From assembly GCA_030581615.1 (NCBI GenBank), contig JAKTTT010000025.1:230431-294430 (forward strand): a stretch of 64,000 nt of DNA, given 5' to 3'. A program made the translations under genes and the position numbers. The notes below the pieces were generated by a model, which saw only the letters and a list, made by a program, of their open reading frames with translations, did no database searches and was not told the DNA's origin. Shown here piece by piece: positions 1-9,688 of this stretch (positions are counted from its first letter, which is position 1; each line of letters starts with the position of its first letter). The DNA is from Alloascoidea africana (lineage: Eukaryota; Ascomycota; Alloascoideomycetes; Alloascoideales; Alloascoideaceae).

Positions 1-1134
1 GTCGGCCTCCTTGACTCCCAACTCTTTCAATCCGGCTGGGATGCCAACTCTCTTTGACAACTCCTGGATCTTCTCAATAGCCGCCTCAGCAGTCTGCTCT
101 TTGCACTTGAGATGCTTGGCAACAGTGGCAAGTCTCTCAGAAGCAACCTGGGAGTTGAACTTTTGAACATGGGGCAAGAGAATGGCATTGCAAACTCCAT
201 GGGGCAGGTTGTAGAAACCGCCCAGCTGATGGGCCATAGCATGTACATATCCCAGCGAAGCATTGTTGAAAGCCATGCCCGCCAAATATTCTGCGTAGGC
301 CATGTTTTGACGAGCAGTGGCATCCTTGCCGTTGTCAACTGCGGTAACAAGATTCTCCTCGATCAAGTCGATTGCTTTCAAAGCACAGGCATCGGTGATG
401 GGGTTAGCGCCCGTTGAAACGTACGCCTCAATCGCGTGGGTCAGTGCATCCATTCCAGTAGCCGCCGTCAAGGGTTTGGGCATGCCAATCATAGTCGCTG
501 GGTCGTTAACCGCAATTGTGGGTGTGACGTTAGAGTCAACGATTGCCATCTTCACCTTACGTGGGGTGTCTGTGATAATGGTGAATCTGGTGATTTCCGA
601 TGCTGTGCCGGCAGTGGTGTTGATTGAAATGAGAGGCAGCTGGGCCTTGGACGAAACGTCAATTCCCTCGTAGTCTTGGATCTTGCCTCCGTTTTCTGCA
701 ACGAGTGCAACGGCCTTGGCACAGTCGTGCGAGGAACCACCACCGATGGAAATCACAGAGTCGCATTTGTTGGCTTGGAGCAATGCCAAACCTGCTTCAA
801 CATTTTCAATTGAAGGGTTGGGCTCAGCGCCATCGAAAAGAGTCGACTGGATGCCTCTATCCTTCAACAGGTTGGAAACAGTGGTTGAAAGCCCAACCTT
901 GACAATTCCCTTGTCTGTGATGATGAGCGGGTGCTTAAAACCTTTCTTCTTGATAACGTTCATAGCCTCTTCCACAGCTCCGTTTCCGAAAAGTGAAATG
1001 GGGGCAATGTAAAAACCATGTACATCCTTCTTGGGAACGGTGGTGGAAAAGTTTTTGGCTTGGGCCTTGACAAGAGTCCTCTGGGCGGCCTTGAGAGTGG
1101 CTGAAAGAGATCTAAGTGCTGAAGTTTGAGACAT
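1..1134 (-). CDS. ADH4: Iron-type (group III) alcohol dehydrogenase, Adh4-like, C-terminus cut by window edge
   Basis: The first 378 residues of an Adh4-type NAD-dependent alcohol dehydrogenase are encoded; the reading frame is open to base 1, so the C-terminus lies outside the window. Visible family landmarks are the nucleotide-binding SIGGGSSHD, the NTTAGTASE block, and the metal site: Asp and His in [12 protein letters not shown], then the two His of [16 protein letters not shown]. Those are the Asp/His/His/His iron ligands of the family. Compared with S. cerevisiae Adh4, which starts close to GFYIPPISFFG, this protein carries about 38 extra N-terminal residues that are rich in Ser, Ala, Lys and Arg and free of acidic residues until the lysine pair before VHGFY. 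That resembles a mitochondrial presequence (inference). The role would be interconversion of ethanol and acetaldehyde. It diverges from the aldehyde dehydrogenase gene at 4950. The start is the first ATG of the frame at 1134. Confidence 0.95.
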   Translation of the reverse strand, partial: MSQTSALRSLSATLKAAQRTLVKAQAKNFSTTVPKKDVHGFYIAPISLFGNGAVEEAMNVIKKKGFKHPLIITDKGIVKVGLSTTVSNLLKDRGIQSTLFDGAEPNPSIENVEAGLALLQANKCDSVISIGGGSSHDCAKAVALVAENGGKIQDYEGIDVSSKAQLPLISINTTAGTASEITRFTIITDTPRKVKMAIVDSNVTPTIAVNDPATMIGMPKPLTAATGMDALTHAIEAYVSTGANPITDACALKAIDLIEENLVTAVDNGKDATARQNMAYAEYLAGMAFNNASLGYVHAMAHQLGGFYNLPHGVCNAILLPHVQKFNSQVASERLATVAKHLKCKEQTAEAAIEKIQELSKRVGIPAGLKELGVKEAD

Positions 1135-1247
1135 TTTTGGTGTTTGTTTTTAGAGCAAGTTGCAAAAGATAATTTGGTTCAATGTTAGAAGATAAAGATG
1201 AAGATGTTTTTGTAATGATATTTTGAAAACAAGCGAAGTTCAACATC

Positions 1248-1255
1248 TTTTTATA
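1248..1255 (-). promoter_or_regulatory. TATA-like element of the ADH4-like gene
   Basis: TATAAAAA is read on the minus strand about 115 bp upstream of the ATG at 1134, a normal distance for a yeast TATA box. Assigned from sequence and position only. Confidence 0.45.
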
Positions 1256-3158
1256 CAACTTTGAGTCCCTACATCCTTTTCACCGTATGCCAATCCCCTC
1301 AAAACATTTTCCAATTGAGATGGGCCCCCCAGCCTTGGAAACAAGTGGGGGGAGGAGTAGAGGCATGTTGTAAGTATAGAAAGCCACCAACCCAAGAAAT
1401 TTCCAAAACATCAAGGCGGCGCGATGGCTTACACGCATCTATACAGATGGGAGATCTGGGGACTACTTGGGTGGGGTGGAGATGTGTAATTAAACGGGTC
1501 CAATTGGCGGATCGACCTTGTATTGTCTTAACCTTGGAGGTACTTTATTTAGCTTCTACTGTGGTCAATTGACCGAGTTTATCCCCGAGATTGAGATCGA
1601 GACCCAATAAACTGGTAATTCGTGATTAAACAATGCTGGAGAAACGGTAGACAAAAAGTTTAAAAGGATTGTACGTTGGATGGACACTACACTACACAAT
1701 AGGCCCAACGGTTTTCTTGTTTCTCGCCAAGTTGGAATCTCTTTTTTCTGCAATACCATGGGCTCATGTCCATTACAAATGGGTGGGATTGTTCGTTGTG
1801 GATGCCCGCCACTACGCGTACTTGCAGACGAAGAGGAAGAGGAAGTGCTCACAGCACCAGACGGAAACAAATAGGTCCTGTATATTCCCCACACATAAAC
1901 TTCTCCTCATCACTCCCTCGAAACCTCGAGCTGGATTAATTTTGATCTGATCGGGGAGAAGACATCAAAAATAATGCATACTGCAAACTTCTCTGCGTAT
2001 TGCAGCGAGACAAAACCATATATATCTCCCAAAAAGGGTAATAATAAGAGTATCCGATAACAATGTAGTAACAATATTTGAACACGAGGGTTTGTGAGGG
2101 TTTCAAGAAACAACTCCAACCATCCGCTGGTCCGTAGAGCCAGCGATACTCCCATCTTCACATTTAAGCTTTGAACAGCAGCAGCAGCAGCAGCAGAAGC
2201 AGGAACAGGAGGGGAGGTGTTTGCATTTTTTTTGTGGCCGATTATCCCCGCTAGAATGTTGAAAATGGCCTCCAGCTTTGCTGAATTGGAACTTTGACTA
2301 CATAAAATCATAAAAAATTATTATAAAATGCTGGTAAAAGCGTCTGGATAGTTTGTTGTGTGTTGTGAAAATGGAGAATGCAAGATTCCAAGTATGGAAG
2401 TAGCTGTTTCCTATTTAAAAATGCTGCATACACCATGACAAACACATAAATCAGAATGTAAAGAATTCGGATTTACCAAAAGTGGAGTTTTTAAAACTTG
2501 GGCATATGATTTGCTGATAGTTTACAAAAATTTTGGTCTGTTGTAAGCATTACAAGCACCCAAACCTAAGGAGTTACCTATAGTGGTACAACTTTCGTTG
2601 GTTCAGTCAAAATACTAAGGTTTAATGGCAAAAGCATCTGTAAAATATTCCGCTAATCCGTAGAATTAGTAGTGTTTAAACAGCTGTTTGTTTTTACAGT
2701 ACGAAAACGAGTAGGATATAACCCCGAGATAATAAACTAGGTTCAAACATTTTGTAATAATCAGTAGCTCAGTGTACAAGTTTTAAGGGAAAAATTAAGC
2801 ATGGAAATGGCGCAGTTATCAGGAGAAAGTCCACACCCAAAGTACGGAAATCAAAGCTTGTCCATGTCCCTGAATTTGGTTCCATTTGTTGAAACTTTGC
2901 GGGGTGCATCGCATGAATCTGATGCCCAAGAGTGTCCTCTTTTCTCGGGTCTCAGTTTTAGATCTAGATGATCTTTAAATAAACAAAATAATAATAAAGA
3001 AAAAGAACCCACTTGCTAAAATAAGGTTCTTGGAATCAAGCACTCTCGAAGGTGTCTAGCCATTTGTCACAGCACTGGCCACTCGAACGCAGCAATGTAT
3101 CGATCGCTCCCACTGCCTCAAGCGCACCACCTACTCCGGGAGAGGAGAACGGCAGATA

Positions 3159-3848
3159 TTAAAAGGTGTCTTCGGTGTTTCGGAAAACCAGTTCAGAAGA
3201 GAAGGATCTCGTCACAACTGCAAGATTGCAGAGGTCTTGTACATATACCCCAAAACGGGAAGTCACAAAGAGGCGCACGGGTGTGAAATGGCGGGGTAAT
3301 CCAGTATTGTCATCTTCCCCACGTTGCGCCCATAGCCGCTCCAGAAAGCTTTCCAAGTTCTTCTCGGCGAGTCTCCAGCACTCACTTCTCTTGATTGAGG
3401 CATTCCGGGAGAAAGGCAGAGTGTGTACAGAGGGCAGAGGGCAGAGGGCACACGGGAGAAAAGCGCTGAGATCCTGCAACATGTTGGTCCATTTCTGTGC
3501 TTCTACTTTGGACCCTTCGGCCCCCAAACAGCTTGCAATTGGCAACTGATAAAACCGTCGAGCTCTTTTCCTAGCTTCGGCTTCTAACTGTTGGGTCCCG
3601 GCACCAGTAGTCCCAGCAAAACCAATAATCTGGTCCATCTCCGAAGTACGATTTATACCTTCCAGTTCTAGCCCGATTGACTTCCCAGACGGTAAAAAGT
3701 CGCTCCACCGTATGTCAATAGCACTGACGTTTTCCGCCGGTTGCGTGAGTGGGTTTGGGATCTGGACATAAAATAGCCAATTCAGACTCAAATTGAGAAC
3801 CTCACGGGTTCTTTCGGCATGTTTACGTTCAACTCGAAGGTAATCCAT
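3159..3848 (-). CDS. Hypothetical ORF, 229 residues, uncertain
   Basis: This ATG-started ORF of 229 codons lies in the otherwise empty ADH4-ALD interval. I recognise no domain, signal peptide or membrane segment. The first 130 residues look fairly protein-like, with mixed charge and a WSDFLPSG stretch. The C-terminal part overlaps plus-strand ORFs of similar openness, which suggests a locally GC-rich, stop-poor segment rather than selection. A promoter-type GCACGGGTGT word also falls inside it. It could be a lineage-specific gene or a chance ORF; I lean slightly to chance. Confidence 0.25.
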   Translation of the reverse strand: MDYLRVERKHAERTREVLNLSLNWLFYVQIPNPLTQPAENVSAIDIRWSDFLPSGKSIGLELEGINRTSEMDQIIGFAGTTGAGTQQLEAEARKRARRFYQLPIASCLGAEGSKVEAQKWTNMLQDLSAFLPCALCPLPSVHTLPFSRNASIKRSECWRLAEKNLESFLERLWAQRGEDDNTGLPRHFTPVRLFVTSRFGVYVQDLCNLAVVTRSFSSELVFRNTEDTF

Positions 3849-4860
3849 CTATCCAGTCTTGGACTGAAGCTGTAAATGTCTCACTACTTACAATCATTAT
3901 ATTGATACTTGTAGACACTTGTAGTATGTGGGGGATGTGGGGGGTATCTCACACTCAGGGTTCTTAATCAAGAAGACAAAAACAACCGACCCATTAGTCA
4001 GCTTGTATTTTTCACTTCATTACAAATCTTGGGCTTTTGGAGATGCCCAAGTGGAAAACAGTGTGTTGTTTTTGTGGAGGTGAGCATCATCAATCTTGCC
4101 TTGTCGGTACTAAAGTTGAACGGTCAGGCACGTAATAAGCCCTGCCTGCACAGAAGATGCCTACAAAGTTTTTCCCTAATCTCTTCCTCATACATGATAT
4201 TATAGCCGAGCCGCTTAGAATTGCTAGCTTGAAGCATGTCCGTGATACGGAGTAATGGCGCTTAGCTGCCCTGTTATCCCTCGCATCATGTAACTGTGCT
4301 CTGTTGACTTTTATCTCACAAAAGCTCTGCTGGCCCGGTATTGGATACGGCCGGACTCGATGATCCACAAGTTTTATCACGCATTAAACAAGACCGGCCT
4401 CCAATGTAAGCATGCCAAAGGGGAACTTGGCAATCGAAGAACCGTGCAGGTTGCATCACTCTACCGTAAATTGATTGATTTTTGAATATTTTCCCAAACC
4501 CACAACTGTTTACTTCTAGGAATATGGACTCCCAAAGGCACAAGACTCATCAGGTTTTTGACAGTGGCCGAAAAGATACAAGGAAATGTGTGAAGTAGGT
4601 GGCATTGTGTAAGTTGAGTGAGAGAAAGAGGCAGGATCAAATGAAGTGACCAGCAATCAAGAGCTAAAGACAGATCGTACACTTTTGGGGCCTGATTCAC
4701 TGAGATTCCTGATCTTGATTCTGTATAGATCATAATGAATATCGAATACCCCGCATATCAAACCAAAAGGGAATTTTTGTTTTTTTAGTCATTGGGGTTA
4801 GTAAGACCTAATACTCACATTCATTCGGGACCACTTCTCCACGGACTAGATCTGAAAAAG

Positions 4861-4868
4861 TATAAGAA
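4861..4868 (+). promoter_or_regulatory. TATA-like element of the aldehyde dehydrogenase gene
   Basis: TATAAGAA lies 89 bp before the ATG at 4950. Budding-yeast transcripts usually start 40-120 bp downstream of TATA, which would place the 5' end between this element and the ATG and leave the in-frame TTG at 4893 probably untranscribed. Confidence 0.45.
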
Positions 4869-4949
4869 GGATGCACATTCCCCTTCTTCTGTTTGTTTCA
4901 TCATAGAGCCTTCTCTTCATTTACTCTTCAAACACTTCACTACACAAAA

Positions 4950-6443
4950 ATGACACTTCCACTTTCTGTCAAGATCGATCTCCCCAATGGAATCTCCTAC
5001 GAGCAGCCAACAGGTCTGTTCATCAACAACGAGTTTGTTCCCTCCAAACAAGGTAAGACCTTTGCTGTTGAGAACCCTTCCACAGAAGAGACCATCACCG
5101 AGGTGTACGAAGCTCTAGAAGAAGACGTTGACATTGCTGTTGATGCTGCGGCTGAGGCTTTCAAGACCTGGAAAACCGAGGACCCCATCGTTAGAGGACG
5201 TCTCCTCTACAAATTGGCCGATCTAATCGAAAGAGATGCCAAAATCCTGGCCTCAATCGAGTCTCTCGATAACGGTAAGGCTTTCCAGCTCGCCACAGGT
5301 GACGTTGCCCTCGTTGTCAATGTCATCAGAAACTATGCTGGCTGGACCGATAAGGTTTACGGCAAGTTGATCGATACCAACGATGGATACTTTACATATA
5401 CCAGAAAAGAGCCATTGGGCGTCTGTGGCCAAATCATCCCATGGAACTTCCCACTGCTCATGTGGTCCTGGAAAGTCGGCCCTGCTATAGCCACCGGTAA
5501 CACTGTGGTTCTGAAAACAGCAGAGTCTACTCCTCTGTCTGCTCTATACGTCTCCAAGCTGGTCAAGGAGGCTGGTTTCCCACCGGGTGTCCACAACATT
5601 GTCTCTGGTTTCGGAAAGAGCGCAGGACATGCAATTGCCACACATGAGAAGATCAAGAAGGTTGCATTCACGGGTTCAACCGCAACAGGAAGACACATCA
5701 TGAGAGCTGCTGCTTCTTCCAACTTGAAGAAGGTTACCTTGGAGCTCGGCGGTAAGTCACCAAACATCATCTTTGCAGATGCAAACATCGAAAAGGCAGT
5801 TGAATGGATCAACTTTGGTATCTACTACAACTCTGGTGAGGTTTGCTGTGCGGGATCCAGAATTTACGTTCAAGACACCATCTACGAAAAGGTTTTGGAG
5901 GCTTTCAAGAACAGAGCCGAGTCCAACGTTGTTGGTGATCCATTCCACCCAGAAACCTTCCAGGGTTCTCAGACCTCAAAGATGCAGCTCGACAAGATTT
6001 TGGGCTACATTGACGAAGGTAAGAAAGAAGGTGCAAGAGTCATTACTGGTGGTGCCCGAAAGGGAGACAAGGGATACTTTGTCCAGCCTACAATCTTTGC
6101 CGATGTCAAGGATAACATGAAGATTGTCAAGGAGGAGATCTTTGGCCCTGTTGTCACAATCTCCAAATTTAGCACTGTTGATGAGGTTATCGACGCTTCT
6201 AATGATTCTATCTATGGTCTCGCAGCTGGTATTCACACCGAAGACGTGAACAAGGCCATTGATGTTGCCAACAGATTGAACGCAGGAACTGTCTGGGTCA
6301 ACACTTACAACGCTTTCCATCACCAGGTTCCATTCGGAGGTTTCAACCAAAGTGGTATGGGAAGAGAAATGGGTGAAGAGGCCTTGGATAACTACACCCA
6401 AGTCAAGGCTGTCAGAATGTCCATTGTTCAAAAGACTGTTTGA
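4950..6443 (+). CDS. ALD4: Aldehyde dehydrogenase, Ald4/Ald5-type sequence without a presequence
   Basis: This 497-residue NAD(P)-dependent aldehyde dehydrogenase would oxidise acetaldehyde to acetate. The family signatures are intact: [10 protein letters not shown], the cofactor-binding GSTATGRH, the catalytic Glu in ELGGKSP, the catalytic Cys in [17 protein letters not shown], and the C-terminal [15 protein letters not shown]. From GEVCCAGSR onward it is closer to mitochondrial S. cerevisiae Ald4 than to Ald6. I chose the ATG at 4950 (context ACAAAAATG), giving [22 protein letters not shown], which aligns with the cytosolic Ald6 N-terminus and has no targeting peptide. An open extension with a TTG at 4893 exists upstream but probably precedes the transcript start. 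It diverges from the Adh4-like gene, and the two could act in sequence on ethanol. CTG codons fall at conserved Leu positions (TPLSALY), indicating the standard leucine meaning. Confidence 0.97.
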   Translation: MTLPLSVKIDLPNGISYEQPTGLFINNEFVPSKQGKTFAVENPSTEETITEVYEALEEDVDIAVDAAAEAFKTWKTEDPIVRGRLLYKLADLIERDAKILASIESLDNGKAFQLATGDVALVVNVIRNYAGWTDKVYGKLIDTNDGYFTYTRKEPLGVCGQIIPWNFPLLMWSWKVGPAIATGNTVVLKTAESTPLSALYVSKLVKEAGFPPGVHNIVSGFGKSAGHAIATHEKIKKVAFTGSTATGRHIMRAAASSNLKKVTLELGGKSPNIIFADANIEKAVEWINFGIYYNSGEVCCAGSRIYVQDTIYEKVLEAFKNRAESNVVGDPFHPETFQGSQTSKMQLDKILGYIDEGKKEGARVITGGARKGDKGYFVQPTIFADVKDNMKIVKEEIFGPVVTISKFSTVDEVIDASNDSIYGLAAGIHTEDVNKAIDVANRLNAGTVWVNTYNAFHHQVPFGGFNQSGMGREMGEEALDNYTQVKAVRMSIVQKTV

Positions 6444-8183
6444 AAAAAGAGAGACTTTGTTTCTGTTTGATGTTTATGACTGACAATGATCTTTTATTTT
6501 TGTCAATTGGTTTTGAATTAGTTTTGAATGCTTACTGCTTTTGTTGCTAACTACGAATAAAAAAAAGTATGGATTAAACAATGGTGTGTTTAAATTGGTA
6601 ACGTGTTGAGAAGTTTATTCCATTTCTTCTACTTGTATTTATTCCATCCCATTTTAAGGAACCAGCTTTACTTGATTGCTTAATGGCACTAAACCTTCTC
6701 CTTGTAGATGTCCTCGAACTCGAAGCAATGACTAGTTGGGTAAAACTAAAAACTATCGAGAAGAAATCTAAACAATAGCTTTTCGGCCGTTGAGTTTGTT
6801 TTTTTCTAGAAACAATGTGTTATTCCGTGGGGTTTTGATACTACGATCATGGCACATCATCTGAGTTAAGAATTGAAAACTCTAGACCAAATGATTTGCA
6901 CATAAGGAAATTGGACTGAGTATCCAGATGCCCAATTGTACCTTGTTAGTAGGCAACTCACACGATGGAACGTTTTTTGGTTGAAATTGTCCCTATATAC
7001 ACTTAGCGGGGAAAGAAATATGGCCGGTTCGCGTTAGCAAATTGTGCACCACCAACCGCCGCAAGGAGTAAAACATGTACACTTGGCCAAGTATGTATGA
7101 AAATCCTTTACACAGATAGGTAGTCCAGCCCCAAAGCCAAGACCAATAATGGCCAGACCCGAATCGCACATTTGACTCTCCACGACTGTAGGTTTGGTTG
7201 GGTTAGTGGATCACTAGAGGATGCACTAAGTCTTCACTAAGTCTTCACTAGTAATCTGGTGAAAAGTTGGTAGCAACATGCCTAGACGTGTAAGAGCTTG
7301 ATTATTGCATCCCAGTTGGTGTGGCAAGTAACGGAGAGTGAAAAATACAAGCAAGAGAGCAGATGCCTAATTACAGCTAGTAAAGCAACTATGAAACACT
7401 GGTTTCCATAGAGAACTGGACCATATCGAGGCGGGATGGAAGTTTGTTATGTAAGCCTAACTCTATATTTGAGATTTACCGATTTCGAAACCAAACCGCA
7501 CAGAGCAGTGCAAAATCCATGGTTGACTCGAGGAATTGAAAAAAAAAGGGGGGAATCCAAGGAGAGCCAGGGGGAATAGAGAACGAGCGTGGATATATCT
7601 ATATACCCCGAAAACCCGTTGTGATCTCCGTTTTTTCCATATAGTCGGCTCTCCCGAGCGTGTTCCTGATTGTAGCAACTCAGATCCGTTAGCACTAGAC
7701 AAGGTCGGATGCAAGACAAACGATCTCTGCAGGATGCGCGTCGTATCTGGTCGTAAAAGCTTAATCGCAAACAGGAGAAAGTCTATTTCCGATGGCACTC
7801 CTTTTTGACTCCTGTTCTTTTCCTTTGGCCATCTTTTGACATCTGTACAATTTTTTTCTTCTTTCTTTCCTTCTTTTTTCCTCTCACCTTTCTTCTCTTT
7901 GTTTAGCGGATTTACTTTCTTAAAGCTCGTTCATTTCTATTATTTATAGTTCTACTACTAGTACTGTGTCTGGGTCTAGATCTAGGTCTGTTCGCTATAG
8001 GTGCTTCCCTTATATCAGTACGCGTGTTTCGTTTTTTTCCAACAGAAATTGAGACTGGAATCTACTGATTTTCCAAAGGGAATTTGACACATTCGTTAGA
8101 AAGAAAGGTATTAAAATAATCCGTCTATTCTTCACTTCTTACTATACCCTGCTTCAAGCAACAACTTCAATACAAGATCGACA
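6444..8183 (+). other. 1.7 kb intergenic region, ALD 3' side and WSC promoter
   Basis: No convincing gene; the ORFs around 7447-7808 overlap on both strands without motifs. A direct repeat of AAGTCTTCACT sits at about 7229-7250. The last 350 bases before the WSC start are strongly T- and CT-rich (7840-7910), as in many yeast promoters and leaders. Confidence 0.5.
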
Positions 8184-9164
8184 ATGCCCAAAACGATAAA
8201 ACGATTCCTTCGTCGACAGTCGACATTGAAACCGACACTCTTTGTTCTTTTCTCTTTTCTTCCACATTTAGCATCCGCAGATGGCCAGTCACAAGGGTGC
8301 TATTCTTCTTTGCCAGATGGATTTGAGCTGGCTGCTCCAAACATGTGGCAATCATCCAAAACATGTTTGGCATCATGCTCGGAAAAGAACCAGGCTGTGT
8401 TTGCCCTTTACAATGGCAAAGATTGCTATTGTGGAAATTCTCTTCCTTCATCAGACGACAAAAGCAATGACTGTAACGTTGGATGCATAGGATATGATAA
8501 GGAAATGTGTGGTGGATCTAACGCTTACAACTTCTATCTTTCCGGTGAAGGCGAGGTTTCCTCTGACTCGGGCAAAAGCTCCTCATCCACATCATCCAAA
8601 ACAGAAACTTCCAAGAGTGATTCATCGTCGCAAACCCCTTCCACAACAGGTAACACATCGGCATCCTCAGATTCCTCCTCTTCACCATCTTCGACCCCGA
8701 GTTCCAGCCCTTCGGAAACCATAGTAACAGCAACGACAACAAACACAATATCCATGACATCTGCACCTACCGCGTCTTCCACAGGCACAACAGCAAAGAG
8801 CAAAAGTTCGAGTCTTTCCCCTGGAACAATTGCAGGAATTGCTGTAGGAGTGGTAGCGGGAGTGGTCGCCGTAGGTGCTCTTTTTGCCTTCTTGCTTTGG
8901 TACCGTCGTCGTCATCGCGATATGGACATTTCAATAAATTCGACGCCCAAGTCCACACGTTCAAACCCGTTTCTCAGCTCCGATGACAAGTTTTCCAACC
9001 ACATCGCTAGCCAAGGTCCCATTCTGGATCCTATAGATATGCAGGCCTATGACCAAAGACTAAATCCTATCATTTTAGGAAGAAGTCGGCTGAGCGATGG
9101 TACGTTAAATGATGAGGTCGACTACTCAAGAAAGATTTTACAAATTGCAAACCCTGATAATTGA
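8184..9164 (+). CDS. WSC1: WSC-domain cell-wall stress sensor
   Basis: This 326-residue type I membrane protein has the full layout of a cell-wall-integrity sensor. A basic-then-hydrophobic signal peptide (about 1-33) precedes a WSC domain at 38-120 with eight cysteines (39, 61, 65, 81, 83, 97, 101, 109). A Ser/Thr-rich, presumably O-mannosylated stalk follows at 125-212, then one transmembrane helix at about 214-240 followed by RRRHR, and a cytoplasmic tail. The tail keeps the NPF motif and ends ILQIANPDN; in S. cerevisiae Wsc1 the matching terminal NPD region contacts the Rho1 exchange factor Rom2 (from memory). The inferred role is sensing wall stress at the plasma membrane and activating the Rho1-Pkc1 pathway. 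I cannot tell which paralogue (Wsc1, 2 or 3) is closest. An A-run follows the stop at about 9183. Confidence 0.93.
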   Translation: MPKTIKRFLRRQSTLKPTLFVLFSFLPHLASADGQSQGCYSSLPDGFELAAPNMWQSSKTCLASCSEKNQAVFALYNGKDCYCGNSLPSSDDKSNDCNVGCIGYDKEMCGGSNAYNFYLSGEGEVSSDSGKSSSSTSSKTETSKSDSSSQTPSTTGNTSASSDSSSSPSSTPSSSPSETIVTATTTNTISMTSAPTASSTGTTAKSKSSSLSPGTIAGIAVGVVAGVVAVGALFAFLLWYRRRHRDMDISINSTPKSTRSNPFLSSDDKFSNHIASQGPILDPIDMQAYDQRLNPIILGRSRLSDGTLNDEVDYSRKILQIANPDN

Positions 9165-9688
9165 GCGAAACTCGCCTCAATGAAAAAAAAAAAAAAAATG
9201 CATCCCGCTCACCTCTTGATTTCCCAACACTACAAAAAGTCAGCAGACGTTGTGCGTCATAGCATTGAATCTAAAGGAAGAGGATTATTTTTGTAGTGAT
9301 TCCACTGCTCTGGTCTTGTCGGCAGTTAAGTACTGTATGTTTGTACATTATTAATTTTAAGAATGATTTTATGAAGCTTTAAAAATTGTAGAATTTTTAT
9401 TTGGGAAACCTATATGAGATGATTCACCGTCATACGATAAACATGAGCAAATTAATCCATTAAAAAGAGATTAGAGAGTAATACTGAGTGACTAGTGTCA
9501 TCAAGAAAAAAAAAAAAGAAAGAGACAGATAAAAGGAAAAGTCTAATGCACTATAATACTAAAACTGACGACAGCATAATATATAAAAATAAAAAGAGTC
9601 TGATTGTACAGAGATGATGAAACAGGAATAGTTCATATGAATTAATAGTTTATGACATTCTTGGTATGACAACACGCTTTTTCGTTTG
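9165..9688. other. Convergent 3' region between WSC and MDM34
   Basis: This 524 bp AT-rich segment separates two converging genes. It holds A-runs at about 9183-9199 and 9504-9517 and presumably both polyadenylation regions. No gene seen. Confidence 0.55.

Larger units (their letters stand above)
1135..4949. other. 3.8 kb gene-poor divergent interval between ADH4-like and ALD genes
   Basis: Apart from the uncertain ORF at 3159-3848, I see no gene here. Short ORFs such as the minus-strand one at 1910-2311 owe their length to a CAG-type repeat (about 2174-2200) and show no family motif. Other visible items are TATA-like boxes near both gene starts, tandem GGCAGAG-like copies near 3431-3450, and a GCACGGGTGT word at 3275-3284 that matches the Rap1-like motif seen upstream of three other genes. 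A long shared upstream region would fit strongly regulated alcohol and aldehyde dehydrogenases, but that is inference. Confidence 0.6.

Noticed and set aside
1910-2311. 133-codon minus-strand ORF
   Set aside because: Its middle is an alanine run from a CAG-type repeat, it has no motif, and nothing around it suggests a gene.
4893-4949. Non-AUG (TTG) N-terminal extension of the aldehyde dehydrogenase that reads like a mitochondrial presequence
   Set aside because: The TATA-like element at 4861 would put the transcript start downstream of 4893, and the TTG has a poor context. Worth recalling only if 5' ends map upstream.
4950-6443. Alternative genetic code (CUG read as Ser or Ala)
   Set aside because: CTG occurs at conserved Leu positions such as TPLSALY in the aldehyde dehydrogenase, so the standard meaning fits.
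7447-7808. Overlapping ORFs on both strands
   Set aside because: Three frames are open at once without family motifs, typical of chance in stop-poor sequence.
9607-9625. ACAGAGATGATGAAACAGG, resembling the ACAGAGA box of U6 snRNA
   Set aside because: The following U6 sequence and the 5' part are absent, and the segment lies in a gene 3' region.
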